Origin: an uncultured Flavobacteriales bacterium
GTDB lineage: Bacteria; Bacteroidota; Bacteroidia; Flavobacteriales_D; Crocinitomicaceae
Length of the DNA stretch: 64,000 nt
Assembly: GCA_913059205.1 (NCBI GenBank)
Contig: CAJXRM010000004.1
Span: forward strand, 29,950-93,949
Direction: 5' to 3'
The position numbers and the translations under genes were made by a program. Positions 35,427 through 46,654 of this stretch are shown piece after piece. How positions within the stretch are numbered: the stretch's first letter is position 1; each line of letters starts with the position of its first letter. The notes under the pieces were generated by a model. The model searched no databases. It saw only the letters and a list, made by a program, of their open reading frames with translations, and was not told the DNA's origin.

Positions 35427-36257
35427 ATGGCAATTACAGCTGCAGATGTAAATAAATTAAGAAAACAAACAGGAGCGGGCATGATGGATTGCAAGAATGC
35501 TCTTGTTGAAACGAATGGTGACTTCGAAGCTGCTGTTGATGTATTACGTAAAAAAGGTCAGAAAGTGGCTGCAAAGCGTGGTGAAAACGAAGCAAAAGAA
35601 GGTGTTGTTTTTGCACAAGCAACTACAGATGGTAAAACAGGTGTAGTACTTGCGTTAAACTGTGAAACTGATTTCGTAGCGAAAAACGATGACTTCCGTA
35701 ATTTTGTGCAATCACTTGTTGATATTGCAATTGCTAAGCTTCCTTCTTCAACTGAAGAGTTGTTGAATTCTGCTTACAACGAAAAATTGTCAGTAAATGA
35801 AAAAATCATTGAACAAGTCGGAGTTGTTGGTGAAAAATTAGATTTATCTGGTTTTGAATTATTAAAGGCTGAAAAAGTTGTTGCATACAATCACCCTGGA
35901 AATCAATTGGCTACTTTAGTTGGATTGAACAGTGGTTCTGATGTTGCTGATGACGCTGGTAAACAAGTTGCAATGCAAGTTGCAGCAATGAACCCTTTGT
36001 CTTTAAACAAAGAAGGAATTGATGCTGAAACAATCGCAAGAGAACTTGAGGTTGGAAAAGATTTAGCAATTCAAGAAGGTAAGCCAGCTGACATGGCGGC
36101 GAAAATTGCTGAAGGACGTTTGAATAAATTCTTCAAAGAGAACACATTGTTAAGCCAGGATTTTGTTAGAGATAGCAAAATGAGTGTTGAACAATTCTTG
36201 AACTCTTCTGAAAAAGGATTAACGATTGTAGATTTCAAAAGAATCGCATTGGGTTAG
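35427..36257 (+). CDS. tsf: Elongation factor Ts
   Basis: A 276-residue guanine-nucleotide exchange factor for EF-Tu. The N-terminal UBA-like domain with LRKQTGAGMMDCKNAL is followed by the core with LNCETDFVAKNDDF, which contacts EF-Tu. Length and domains are normal. It lies between rpsB and a hairpin terminator. Confidence 0.98.
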   Translation: MAITAADVNKLRKQTGAGMMDCKNALVETNGDFEAAVDVLRKKGQKVAAKRGENEAKEGVVFAQATTDGKTGVVLALNCETDFVAKNDDFRNFVQSLVDIAIAKLPSSTEELLNSAYNEKLSVNEKIIEQVGVVGEKLDLSGFELLKAEKVVAYNHPGNQLATLVGLNSGSDVADDAGKQVAMQVAAMNPLSLNKEGIDAETIARELEVGKDLAIQEGKPADMAAKIAEGRLNKFFKENTLLSQDFVRDSKMSVEQFLNSSEKGLTIVDFKRIALG

Positions 36258-36277
36258 TCTTTGATTATTGAATTCTT

Positions 36278-36312
36278 AAAGCCGCTTGTATTAATACAGG
36301 CGGCTTTTTTTA
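36278..36312 (+). terminator. Terminator after tsf
   Basis: Arms aaagccgcttgta (36278-36290) and tacaggcggcttt (36295-36307) pair with a single G-T pair around a four-base loop, followed by a T run. Confidence 0.88.
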
Positions 36313-36354
36313 TATAAAGTATTTTTATATCGTAAAATCATACCTTGAAATCTG

Positions 36355-36362
36355 TATATTTG
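36355..36362 (+). promoter_or_regulatory. -7 element TATATTTG of pyrH
   Basis: A perfect TATATTTG, 20 bases before the pyrH ATG. No TTG occurs at the expected -33 distance. Confidence 0.5.
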
Positions 36363-36382
36363 CCTTGTTCAAATAAACGCAA

Positions 36383-37090
36383 ATGAAATACAATAGAATT
36401 CTCTTAAAATTAAGCGGCGAATCACTGATGGGTGATAAAGCATTTGGTATAGATAATGATCGATTGAGTACGTACGCTAATCAAATTAAGGAGATTCATG
36501 GATTTGGGATTGAAGTTGCTATTGTAATTGGTGGGGGAAATATTTTTCGTGGAGTTCAGGCGGAAGAAGGTGGTATGGATCGAACGCACGGTGATTATAT
36601 GGGAATGTTGGCAACAATGATTAACTCAATGGCGTTACAGGCGGCTCTTGAGTCTGTTGGAGTTCAATCGCGATTGCAGTCGGCAATTGAAATGAAGGAA
36701 ATTGCAGAACCATATGTGCGTAGAAGAGCTGTTCGTCATTTAGAAAAAGGACGAGTGGTTATATTTGGAGCTGGAACAGGTAATCCATATTTTACAACTG
36801 ATTCTGCGGCTTCTTTAAGAGCCATTGAGATCGATGCGGACGTAATTTTAAAAGGAACACGCGTTGATGGAATATATACCGCTGATCCGGAAAAAGATCC
36901 GTCAGCCACTAAATACGATATGATCAGTTTTGACGACGTTTACGCAAAAGGATTGAATGTAATGGATATGACAGCTTTTACCTTGTGTAAAGAAAATAAT
37001 TTGCCAATTATTGTATTTGATATGGATACTGTTGGGAATTTAAAAAAGGTGTTAAGCGGAGAACAAGTTGGTACAATTGTTAGAAACTAA
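36383..37090 (+). CDS. pyrH: UMP kinase
   Basis: A 235-residue amino-acid-kinase-fold enzyme phosphorylating UMP to UDP. Signatures are [26 protein letters not shown], the [16 protein letters not shown] loop and [17 protein letters not shown]. The order pyrH-frr after rpsB-tsf is strongly conserved in bacteria. A terminator and a -7 element upstream suggest separate transcription from tsf here. Confidence 0.98.
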   Translation: MKYNRILLKLSGESLMGDKAFGIDNDRLSTYANQIKEIHGFGIEVAIVIGGGNIFRGVQAEEGGMDRTHGDYMGMLATMINSMALQAALESVGVQSRLQSAIEMKEIAEPYVRRRAVRHLEKGRVVIFGAGTGNPYFTTDSAASLRAIEIDADVILKGTRVDGIYTADPEKDPSATKYDMISFDDVYAKGLNVMDMTAFTLCKENNLPIIVFDMDTVGNLKKVLSGEQVGTIVRN

Positions 37091-37095
37091 AGACG

Positions 37096-37659
37096 ATGAT
37101 AGAAGAGCTAAATATGATATATGATGAGTTTAAAAGTGCTAATTCTGGCGCAGTTGCTCATTTTGAATCGGAATTAACAAAAATCAGAGCTGGAAAAGCG
37201 TCACCAGCAATGTTACATTCAGTAATGGTGGATTATTACGGAACACCAACGGCGATTCAGCAGGTGGCAAATATTGGCACCATGGACGCTCGTACATTAA
37301 CTGTACAGCCTTGGGAAAAAGCGATGTTAGGTGAGATAAACAAAGGGATTGTAAACTCTAATCTTGGTTTTGCACCTCAAGACAATGGGGAAATGCTCAT
37401 CATTTCAATTCCACCGTTAACAGAAGAGCGTAGACGAGACCTTGTTAAAAAGGCAAAGGCTGAATCTGAGCATGCAAAAGTCGGAATAAGAAATCATCGT
37501 AAAGATGCAATCGACATGGTGAAAGAGTTGAAAAACGATGGACTTTCTGAGGATTTGGCAAAGGATGCTGAAAATGAAATTCAAAATATCACGAACGCAT
37601 TTTCGGCTAAAATCGACGAATTACTGGTGTTGAAAGAAAAAGATATAATGACGATCTAA
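37096..37659 (+). CDS. frr: Ribosome recycling factor
   Basis: A 187-residue RRF with FESELTKIRAGKASPAML, DARTLTVQPWEKAML, PPLTEERRRDLVKKAK and KVGIRNHRKDAID, the complete family signature. With EF-G it splits the post-termination ribosome. It begins five bases after the pyrH stop, in the same operon. Confidence 0.98.
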   Translation: MIEELNMIYDEFKSANSGAVAHFESELTKIRAGKASPAMLHSVMVDYYGTPTAIQQVANIGTMDARTLTVQPWEKAMLGEINKGIVNSNLGFAPQDNGEMLIISIPPLTEERRRDLVKKAKAESEHAKVGIRNHRKDAIDMVKELKNDGLSEDLAKDAENEIQNITNAFSAKIDELLVLKEKDIMTI

Positions 37660-37661
37660 TT

Positions 37662-37727
37662 TCGACAAGTTCAATTACCTCTTTCAAAAAATGTCAATAT
37701 TAATAAAATGCTTTCCGAACTTGTCGA
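37662..37727. repeat. Perfect 11-bp inverted repeat between frr and ompA-like gene
   Basis: tcgacaagttc (37662-37672) and gaacttgtcga (37717-37727) are exact reverse complements around a 44-base AT-rich spacer. It lies between convergent genes. There is no T run, so it is not a standard terminator; it may act as a long-loop hairpin or be an interspersed repeat. Confidence 0.6.
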
Positions 37728-37731
37728 GGTG

Positions 37732-38898
37732 TTATTTGATCAATATTTCAACCCTACGATTGGCCTGTTCTTCAGCAAAAAGTTTAGGTTCAGCAAAAAC
37801 AGGAACGGTATTTCCATAACCAACAGCATCTAATCGGTTTTTGTCTATTCCGTGATCCACGAGGTATTTTAAAATTCGCTTGGCACGTGCTTCAGAAATT
37901 TTTTGACCCATGGAGGAATTATCACCTATTTCAAATACATGACCTTGAATTTCAACGTGCAAGTCAGCGTTCAACGCAAGAAAGTCTTTTAAACGGTTTA
38001 ATTTAGGCTCTGAACTCGTCACAATTTCACTGGTTCCTGGTTTGAACTGAATATCCTCAATTTTAATACTTTTCCCACTAGCAACACGATTTAAATAAAC
38101 AATGACTTCCTGATCTTCACTAGGATTAACATCAATAATTCGTTCGTCAAAAAAATAACCATCAGCTTTGCATAAAAGTGAAATTTGACATCTACGTTCT
38201 AGATTGAAAAATAAATCGGAGGCACGATAAATTGCGTCGATTTGTTTGGAGTCAAGAATTTCAATATTGCCAACAATTGGGGTTTTATTTTCACTATCAC
38301 GTAAAATAATACTGAAAGTTGGCGCAAAATCATCATTTCGTTTATCAATAATTTTGCTTTTTTGTTCAACGATTACCTCAGGTATAAAATTCCAATCCAG
38401 TTGAATTGTATTTTTTTTCTCTTCAGCAGTGGAAAACAGGACTTGAATTTTTTCACCTTGGCGCATTTTTAATGAAAACATTGTCCCATCTTTCACAGTA
38501 CTACTTAGACCAACCTCCTTATATTCTTTAGAAATTTGTAATCGTTTTATTTCAGCGACCCCTTTTTCTATTTCTCCGCAAATGTCATCGATTTCTTGAG
38601 TGAAAATGACCATTTGCAAATAATCATTATCAATAGCTGCGTTGAAGTTTAATACTCCAGCTGAACTAGCAATATAGGAACACCAAATTTGATTTTCTTT
38701 TCCCACTGTTGTAAGTGAAGGGTAACTTGAAATAAAATCGATGTCTTTTTTGGCAGTGAATTGAAGATTGAAATTTCCATTTTCGAAAATGTTGATTGCG
38801 CCAGTGCACGAACTCAAATTCGAGGAATACTTTCCACGTTGCCCTAATAAGGTAAAGGACAATACAGAAATAATGGAGAGAATAGTTATTTTTATCAT
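37732..38898 (-). CDS. OmpA-family outer-membrane/periplasmic protein
   Basis: A 388-residue protein with a signal peptide (ITILSIISVLSFTLLGQ). An N-terminal region of about 270 residues has no family I recognise. It is followed by an OmpA C-terminal peptidoglycan-binding domain (about 275-388) with VEIQGHVFEIGD, ISEARAKRILKYLVDHGID and ANRRVEILIK. The domain ties the outer membrane to the cell wall. The N-terminal part holds a carboxypeptidase-regulatory-like stretch (TPIVGNIEILDSK). Its stop is close to the inverted repeat that separates it from frr. Confidence 0.85.
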   Translation of the reverse strand: MIKITILSIISVLSFTLLGQRGKYSSNLSSCTGAINIFENGNFNLQFTAKKDIDFISSYPSLTTVGKENQIWCSYIASSAGVLNFNAAIDNDYLQMVIFTQEIDDICGEIEKGVAEIKRLQISKEYKEVGLSSTVKDGTMFSLKMRQGEKIQVLFSTAEEKKNTIQLDWNFIPEVIVEQKSKIIDKRNDDFAPTFSIILRDSENKTPIVGNIEILDSKQIDAIYRASDLFFNLERRCQISLLCKADGYFFDERIIDVNPSEDQEVIVYLNRVASGKSIKIEDIQFKPGTSEIVTSSEPKLNRLKDFLALNADLHVEIQGHVFEIGDNSSMGQKISEARAKRILKYLVDHGIDKNRLDAVGYGNTVPVFAEPKLFAEEQANRRVEILIK

Positions 38899-38906
38899 TT
38901 CGTACT

Positions 38907-38914
38907 CAAAGATA
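38907..38914 (-). promoter_or_regulatory. -7 element TATCTTTG of the OmpA-like gene
   Basis: TATCTTTG on the minus strand, eight bases before the ATG, an unusually short leader. No TTG is visible at the -33 distance. It sits in the 55-bp divergent region shared with the hemoglobin gene. Confidence 0.4.
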
Positions 38915-38953
38915 AGGAAAAGTTGTACATCTCTAAAAATTAACGCATTATTT

Positions 38954-39316
38954 ATGGAAACATTGTATGCTCAAATAGGAAGCGAAAGATTAAAGAGTCT
39001 AGTGAATAATTTTTATGATTTAATTTTTAATGATTCTTCGATTGCCCATTTATTTGCGAAAGGTGATGAAAGTATTAGAGAAAAACAATTCCTATTTATT
39101 TCACAGTTTTTGGGTGGTCCGCAATTGTATTCTGAGAAATACGGTCCTCCAAAAATGAAAATGAAACACCTTCCACATGCTATTGGGGAGGAGGAAAAAA
39201 ATGAATGGCTACGTTGTATGAAGTTAGCTATTGAAAGTACAGATTTTGATGAAGAATTAAAAGTGACGCTGTATAATTGCTTTCCAAGGGTAGCGGAGCA
39301 CATGCGAAATAATTAA
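38954..39316 (+). CDS. Group II truncated hemoglobin
   Basis: A 120-residue globin from the ATG at 38954. The phrases LYAQIGSERLKSLVNNFYDLIF (B-helix Tyr), FLFISQFLGGPQLYSEKYG and the proximal His in MKMKHLPHAIG, with Trp in EEKNEWLRCM (G8), are those of group II truncated hemoglobins. These bind O2 or NO and may detoxify reactive nitrogen or oxygen. The longer frame upstream (from 38768) overlaps the OmpA-like gene and is rejected. Confidence 0.92.
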   Translation: METLYAQIGSERLKSLVNNFYDLIFNDSSIAHLFAKGDESIREKQFLFISQFLGGPQLYSEKYGPPKMKMKHLPHAIGEEEKNEWLRCMKLAIESTDFDEELKVTLYNCFPRVAEHMRNN

Positions 39317-39322
39317 ATTAAT

Positions 39323-39354
39323 TTGTAGTTATTTGTTTTTAACTTGTATATTTG
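39323..39354 (+). promoter_or_regulatory. Promoter of the small lipoprotein gene
   Basis: TTG at 39323-39325 (-33) and TATATTTG at 39347-39354 (-7), separated by 21 bases. The ATG follows 29 bases downstream. Confidence 0.7.
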
Positions 39355-39383
39355 AGTCGATTTAACCTTTAAAATTAAATAAA

Positions 39384-39578
39384 ATGAAAAAAGTATTATT
39401 TGTAGCGGCAGCTGGAATGGTGTTATTTGCATCTTGTCGTAAAACTAGAGTATGTACATGTACATATGCTAATGGAAGTGGAACGTATACTGAAACGTAC
39501 TTATTAGCTACTAAAAAGAACGCAACTACGTATTGTGATGCTAATGAATCTTCAGGAGTATCTTGCGAAATTGATTAA
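39384..39578 (+). CDS. Small Cys-rich lipoprotein
   Basis: A 64-residue protein with a lipoprotein signal ending in the lipobox LFASC (Cys about 19). The mature part is about 45 residues and has further Cys in RVCTCTY, TYCDAN and GVSCEID, enough for two disulfides. It has its own promoter and its own terminator, which suggests strong independent expression. Family and function unknown. Confidence 0.75.
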   Translation: MKKVLFVAAAGMVLFASCRKTRVCTCTYANGSGTYTETYLLATKKNATTYCDANESSGVSCEID

Positions 39579-39603
39579 TATTACAAGAAATTTTAATATT
39601 GTT

Positions 39604-39630
39604 AAAGGAAGTTTAGGCTTCCTTTTTTTT
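39604..39630 (+). terminator. Terminator after small lipoprotein gene
   Basis: Arms aaaggaag (39604-39611) and cttccttt (39618-39625) pair perfectly around a six-base loop, followed by a T run. Confidence 0.85.
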
Positions 39631-39643
39631 ATACCTTTATTTT

Positions 39644-40240
39644 ATGGAATCATATTTTTTAGAAAGTGGAATGTCGTGGACAATGAGTAAGGTTTTGCCT
39701 TATTTAGTCATGGTTTTAGCAGGTGTCGTATCATGGATAGTCGCTAAGAGATTATCGAAGCGAATGAACAAATACATGAGATGGGGACTGTTATTAATTG
39801 TCTTTGTTGCTCCATTTTTTATTTACTTTTTAATTTCGCCGATATATAAGGGAGATTTCAGTAATAATTCCATTGAAGTTGAACGAACAGATAAAAATGC
39901 TGAACTAATCGGAAAAAAACTGGTAGTAATTACAATTCCAGGCTGTCCGTTCTGTCTCGAAGCAATTGATCAGTTGTTAATTATGAAAAATCGCGTGCCG
40001 AACTTAGAATTGGAATACATTGTTTGTAGCTCTGATTCAACATCAGTTAATTGGTATAAAGAAAAAGGTGGCGAATTGATTAATGTTCGGTTAGCGGAAA
40101 ATAAAGAGGAGATGGCGAAGATTGCCCAACATTCGTTTCCAACATTTGTACTAGTTGATAATAAGCGTAAGCTAAGAACATGGTCGAATGATAGTTTTGG
40201 TGTTTTCGCTCGAGACGAAATTGAATTGGAGTTCAACTAA
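39644..40240 (+). CDS. Membrane-anchored thioredoxin-like protein with CPFC motif
   Basis: A 198-residue protein with two membrane segments (about 17-34 and 46-66) and then a thioredoxin-like domain. The redox motif is TIPGCPFCLEAID (Cys about 105 and 108), and the cis-Pro loop is HSFPTFVLVDN. CPFC and the fold point to disulfide exchange or a peroxiredoxin-type role at the membrane. The partner is unknown. It runs toward icd, and a bidirectional terminator separates them. Confidence 0.8.
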   Translation: MESYFLESGMSWTMSKVLPYLVMVLAGVVSWIVAKRLSKRMNKYMRWGLLLIVFVAPFFIYFLISPIYKGDFSNNSIEVERTDKNAELIGKKLVVITIPGCPFCLEAIDQLLIMKNRVPNLELEYIVCSSDSTSVNWYKEKGGELINVRLAENKEEMAKIAQHSFPTFVLVDNKRKLRTWSNDSFGVFARDEIELEFN

Positions 40241-40251
40241 AACGTAGACAA

Positions 40252-40297
40252 AAAAAATCCCGGTGATTGAGGCTTCTCAAAATCACCGGGATTTTTT
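40252..40297. terminator. Bidirectional terminator between thioredoxin-like gene and icd
   Basis: A perfect 13-bp stem (40256-40268 with 40281-40293) with a 12-base loop, an A run before it and a T run after it, lies between two convergent genes and can stop transcription from both sides. Confidence 0.92.
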
Positions 40298-40313
40298 ATG
40301 CATTCTTTTTTGA

Positions 40314-42618
<2,305 letters not shown>

Positions 42619-42643
42619 TCAATAAGATGTTTAATCGCTTTAC

Positions 42644-43579
42644 CTACTGGTAGATTTTTTGTTTTAAGTATTGGTTATAAATTTTTGTCCCATTTTTATT
42701 GGTGTGCATATTATCATACCAATTGTTCTTGTTCTCTAAACCTGGAATTTTTTCATATTTAAAATCAATAAATCGAATGTCTTTTTTTGAACAATACTTC
42801 TCGATTGCTATTGATGCCATTTTATATTCTGGATGAACCTTATAGTATGGCGCGTCAATAATAATTAATTGAATTTCGTTTTTATCACAAATAGATTTTA
42901 CGAATGAAATATTTTTAAAAATCGTATTATTAAATCGTTTATTTACTATTGGATCAAAATCTTCCATTAAACTTCTTGCCAAACGAATACTATCATAAAC
43001 GGAAGGTTCAAGTGGAAAATAACCGTTGGAAGGATAGTTTAGGCATACGCCTTCTAAGGAGTTGGTAACTAACAATAGTCCGGAAGAATTGTGTCGATAG
43101 GTACTTGATAAAAATTTTAGTCGTTCTTGCCATCCTTGTTTATTGATAAAAGATTGTACAAGTTCATTGCTGGTGTAATAATACTTTAAACTGTTTACTT
43201 GATTGATCAATGAAGGTTCATTTTCCATAAATAAATCACACACCTCAAGATTTAAAATAAGCGTCTTTTTGGGCAGTTTATTGTTTTTGGCAAGTAAGTC
43301 AACAATGCAAGTGTGATAATAGTTGTGCTTTTGTTGTTTGCCCAAATTGGTGGTTTTTGGACCTAATACTGCAGGGTCAATCATGTTTAATACGCGAGAA
43401 GAACCAATAAACAATGTGTCGCAGCTTTTGTATTTAATATACTCATTTACCTCACCATTGGCGAAATTACATAAATTCGACTGGTATTTTTTATCTAAAA
43501 TATAGCCGACCAATTGATCAGTTAAGATCAACATCCCTAGAAATAAAATAGAACGATATAGAATCTTTTTTAGCGTCAT
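42644..43579 (-). CDS. SGNH/DltD-like protein, partner of the MBOAT acyltransferase
   Basis: A 311-residue protein with one N-terminal membrane anchor (about 10-28) and a periplasmic domain. The oxyanion/Ser block is LFIGSSRVLNMIDP (about 56-69), and the C-terminal Asp-x-x-His pair is WYDNMHTNKNG (about 288-298). This is the layout of SGNH-type esterases/acyltransferases such as DltD and AlgJ/AlgX that work with an MBOAT. Its ATG overlaps the MBOAT stop (TAATG), which supports a joint role in O-acetylating the exported polysaccharide. Confidence 0.78.
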   Translation of the reverse strand: MTLKKILYRSILFLGMLILTDQLVGYILDKKYQSNLCNFANGEVNEYIKYKSCDTLFIGSSRVLNMIDPAVLGPKTTNLGKQQKHNYYHTCIVDLLAKNNKLPKKTLILNLEVCDLFMENEPSLINQVNSLKYYYTSNELVQSFINKQGWQERLKFLSSTYRHNSSGLLLVTNSLEGVCLNYPSNGYFPLEPSVYDSIRLARSLMEDFDPIVNKRFNNTIFKNISFVKSICDKNEIQLIIIDAPYYKVHPEYKMASIAIEKYCSKKDIRFIDFKYEKIPGLENKNNWYDNMHTNKNGTKIYNQYLKQKIYQ

Positions 43580-44988
43580 TAAAATTGAAAATAGAAAAAT
43601 GCATCTCCATTATTATCACCCAAAAGTAGGATTAATATAATTACCGATATTGCCCAGGAATAGATAACTAGTAGAGGTTTGTTAATAATTGCGACTATTG
43701 AATTGCGAGCAATTGTCGCCTCCATTATAAATAAAAAGAGTATTCCAATCATCGCTCCGCTTATTTTATATTGCACAACAGCAAAGTATAAGTCATTCCA
43801 GTGTATTTGAGAAATTTGGTTAAAAACGGATAACATTTCGGGAAGTCCTTCTGTTCGAACAGGAATCATCGTTAAAATAATAAGACAGAAGTTGAGGAGT
43901 ATTCGTATAGTTTTAAAGAACGATCTTTTTGAAGGGCGATCTATTTTAAGTAATTTTTCAACTATAATTAAAATGGCATGAAGAACACCCCAAACTATGA
44001 AATTCCATGAAGCTCCATGCCATATCCCGGCTAGAAAAAAAGTAATAAATAAATTTCGTAAATGACTCAGTTTACCGATACGACTTCCTCCCAAAGGAAT
44101 ATAGACATAATCTCTTAACCACAATGAAAGGGTTATGTGCCATCTTTTCCAAAATTCGGCAATACTCTGTGAAAAATAAGGTGATTTAAAATTAGTCGAT
44201 AACTCCACGCCAATTAATTTAGCTGTACCGATCGCCATATCTGAATACCCTGAGAAGTCTGCATATATCTGAACGGTAAACAAAAATGCAGCAAATAAAA
44301 GTGAGCCTCCATTCTGAAATTCACTGTTATTGAAGTAATGGTCGGCTATTATTTGAGCATTATCGGCGACAACGACTTTTTTGAATAATCCCCATATAAA
44401 AAGAGTCAGTCCTTCTTTGACTTGATTGATTTTTAATTTGGTTGATGGCTCATTTATTTGTCCAAGCAATCCTTTTGCGCGTTCAATTGGGCCAGCAATT
44501 AACTGAGGAAAAAAAGAAACATACAATGCAAATTTTCCAAAATGCTTTTCACTTTGGATTTCGTTTCGATAAACATCAATTGAATAGCTGATTGTTTGGA
44601 AAGTATAAAAACTAATTCCAACAGGAAGCAATAAACTCGATACATTTGGTTCATACTGGATAGAAAACAGTGAGAACAAATCGTGTAATGCTTCCTGGAA
44701 AAAGTTGAAATATTTAAATGTAAAAAGCAATCCCAAATTCAAGAAGACACTCACGGCGAGCCCAATTTTTTTCTTTTTTTTATCCGTGCTTCCAGTTAAA
44801 TAAAGACAGGTAAAATAATCTATAGAGGTAGAAACTAGAATTAAAAGAATATAAGTCGGTTCCCAACTCATGTAGAACAAATAACTTGCTAACAATAATG
44901 CAACCCAGCGATACGCTGGCTTCATCATCCAATGAAAAAGAATGACAGTAACCAGGAATAGAATAAACTCAAAGCTATTAAAGAGCAT
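43579..44988 (-). CDS. MBOAT O-acyltransferase (AlgI family)
   Basis: A 469-residue polytopic protein. The phrases FPQLIAGPIERAKGLLGQI, AEFWKRWHITLSLWLRDYVYIPLGG and the catalytic-His motif LAGIWHGASWNFIVWG (His about 315) are those of AlgI/DltB-type membrane O-acyltransferases. They move acetyl groups across the inner membrane onto polysaccharides. It is coupled to the SGNH-like gene downstream and follows rdgB by five bases at the 3' end of the polysaccharide locus. The acceptor is not known. Confidence 0.92.
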   Translation of the reverse strand: MLFNSFEFILFLVTVILFHWMMKPAYRWVALLLASYLFYMSWEPTYILLILVSTSIDYFTCLYLTGSTDKKKKKIGLAVSVFLNLGLLFTFKYFNFFQEALHDLFSLFSIQYEPNVSSLLLPVGISFYTFQTISYSIDVYRNEIQSEKHFGKFALYVSFFPQLIAGPIERAKGLLGQINEPSTKLKINQVKEGLTLFIWGLFKKVVVADNAQIIADHYFNNSEFQNGGSLLFAAFLFTVQIYADFSGYSDMAIGTAKLIGVELSTNFKSPYFSQSIAEFWKRWHITLSLWLRDYVYIPLGGSRIGKLSHLRNLFITFFLAGIWHGASWNFIVWGVLHAILIIVEKLLKIDRPSKRSFFKTIRILLNFCLIILTMIPVRTEGLPEMLSVFNQISQIHWNDLYFAVVQYKISGAMIGILFLFIMEATIARNSIVAIINKPLLVIYSWAISVIILILLLGDNNGDAFFYFQF

Positions 44989-44993
44989 ATGTT

Positions 44994-45584
44994 TTATTTA
45001 TCGGATTGAAAATGGTTATGCAAGAAGGTAATCATTTTATGAAAGGCACGAGAGCGGTGACTATATTGATTCTTTTCATTCATGCTCATTTCCGCAAATG
45101 TCTTTCCACAATTTTCAGGCTCAAAAATTGGGTCGTATCCGAATCCGTTGGTGCCTGTTTTGGCATGTCGAATGCTTCCATTTACAATTCCTTCAAACAT
45201 GTATTGTTGTTTGTCAATTGTGAGTGCAATTACTGTTTTAAAGCGCGCTGATCTATCACTAGTTGACGCAAGTTTTTCTAACACCTTATCCATATTATCA
45301 CTGTCAGAACGTTGATTGCCTGCGTAGCGCGCGGAATACACTCCAGGTTCACCATTAAGTGCATTGATTTCTAAACCTGTATCGTCCGCGAAACAATTAA
45401 AATTATAATGTTCTGTTATATAATCTGCTTTTTGTTTCGCATTGCCTTCAATTGTTAAAGATGTTTCTGGAATGTCTTCGTTAATATCAATGTCTTTCAG
45501 TGTAATTACTTCTAAACCAGCTGGAAGCATTTGCTGAATTTCCGCTGCTTTGTTAAGATTTGATGTTGCAAATACTATTTTCAT
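44994..45584 (-). CDS. rdgB: XTP/dITP diphosphatase (RdgB/HAM1)
   Basis: A 196-residue nucleotide-pool cleaner hydrolysing ITP, dITP and XTP. Signatures are IVFATSNLNKAAEIQQ, FADDTGLEINALNGEPGVYSARY and GTNGFGYDPIFEP. A housekeeping gene embedded in the polysaccharide locus: its ATG overlaps the stop of the upstream glycosyltransferase (ATGA), so it is translated from the same transcript. Confidence 0.95.
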   Translation of the reverse strand: MKIVFATSNLNKAAEIQQMLPAGLEVITLKDIDINEDIPETSLTIEGNAKQKADYITEHYNFNCFADDTGLEINALNGEPGVYSARYAGNQRSDSDNMDKVLEKLASTSDRSARFKTVIALTIDKQQYMFEGIVNGSIRHAKTGTNGFGYDPIFEPENCGKTFAEMSMNEKNQYSHRSRAFHKMITFLHNHFQSDK

Positions 45585-46654
45585 GAGCGAAACAAATTTT
45601 GATAGTGTGGAAGGTTGGCTTTCACAGAGTACTTAGTTAAGATCGTTTCATAACCTGCTTGACCAATATTTTTTCTCAGTTCTTGCGATTCAAATAAAGC
45701 GATAAGTTGAGTTTTCCATTCCGCAGCTGTTGAACATAAAAAGCCGTTTACTCCAGAGTTAATTATTGAAGTGTTTACCCCAACTGGAGACAGAATAGCT
45801 GGAATTCCCAACGCCATATATTGTAGTCCTTTGAATCCACATTTGCCTTGAGCCCATTCATTATCTATTAAAGGCATTATTCCGATGGAGAATTTTGCTA
45901 GATCGTTGATTTCAGTTTCTTTGTTCCACTTTACAAATCGCAACGATTTCAACTCAAAACTGGGAGGATGATTCGAAATCACTGTAAACGAAAATGAATA
46001 GTCCTTTTCCAAAGCTTGCAAGACTGGGACAATTTCGTCTAAATAATGCATTGTTGTATGTGTTCCGGTCCAGCCAATATTAAGTGAAGGAACCGAATAA
46101 TCTGTTCTTCGATTATGTACTTTTATTAAATCGATGGTGGTTGGGATGATTTGTACGTTCTGATTGTAATTTTTGGCGAAATCCATTAAATATTCATTTC
46201 CAGCGATTACTTTGTCGGCCCATTTTATTATCCACTTGGTTTTCCAGTAGGCTTTTAATCGGTGAAATTTTGCATTGGTCTCACTGTAATTTGGTAACCA
46301 TATGGCATCATCAAAATCGAAAATGTATTTTTTCCGGAGTAGTTTTGCAATTATCCATTCAAAAATTGGAGGTCCAATCATTGAAGCTTCTCGGTGAATA
46401 AAAATATAATCGGCGTTAATTAATCGAAATAGCAGTAGAAATCGTCTCCAAAAACTACCTAAAATCCCTAATGCTTTCCCGAAAAACGAGCCTTTTTTGT
46501 ACAATAATTGCCACGTTTTCTTACTTAAGAAAGGATGGATCTCTATAGACAAATCTTGATCGTGTAATTCATCAATGTACTGTTCAAAACGAAACCGTTG
46601 AGAAGGTGCTTCGCCTTTTGGATAAGGTGCAAGAATGAATACTTTTTTAGTCAT
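45581..46654 (-). CDS. GT4-like glycosyltransferase
   Basis: A 357-residue GT-B fold protein. It begins MTKKVFILAPYPKGEAPSQRFR, the N-terminal donor-fold entry seen in this subfamily. Near the C-terminus it has KCGFKGLQYMALGIPAILSPVGVN, the GT4 nucleotide-sugar-binding region. The ATG at 46654 is preferred to an earlier start because the frame before it lies in the upstream gene. It overlaps that gene by eight bases and rdgB by four. Sugar specificity unknown. Confidence 0.85.
   Translation of the reverse strand: MTKKVFILAPYPKGEAPSQRFRFEQYIDELHDQDLSIEIHPFLSKKTWQLLYKKGSFFGKALGILGSFWRRFLLLFRLINADYIFIHREASMIGPPIFEWIIAKLLRKKYIFDFDDAIWLPNYSETNAKFHRLKAYWKTKWIIKWADKVIAGNEYLMDFAKNYNQNVQIIPTTIDLIKVHNRRTDYSVPSLNIGWTGTHTTMHYLDEIVPVLQALEKDYSFSFTVISNHPPSFELKSLRFVKWNKETEINDLAKFSIGIMPLIDNEWAQGKCGFKGLQYMALGIPAILSPVGVNTSIINSGVNGFLCSTAAEWKTQLIALFESQELRKNIGQAGYETILTKYSVKANLPHYQNLFRS

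Noticed and set aside
38768..38953. Longer start for the truncated hemoglobin
   Set aside because: It runs through the 5' end of the divergent OmpA-like gene and its promoter.
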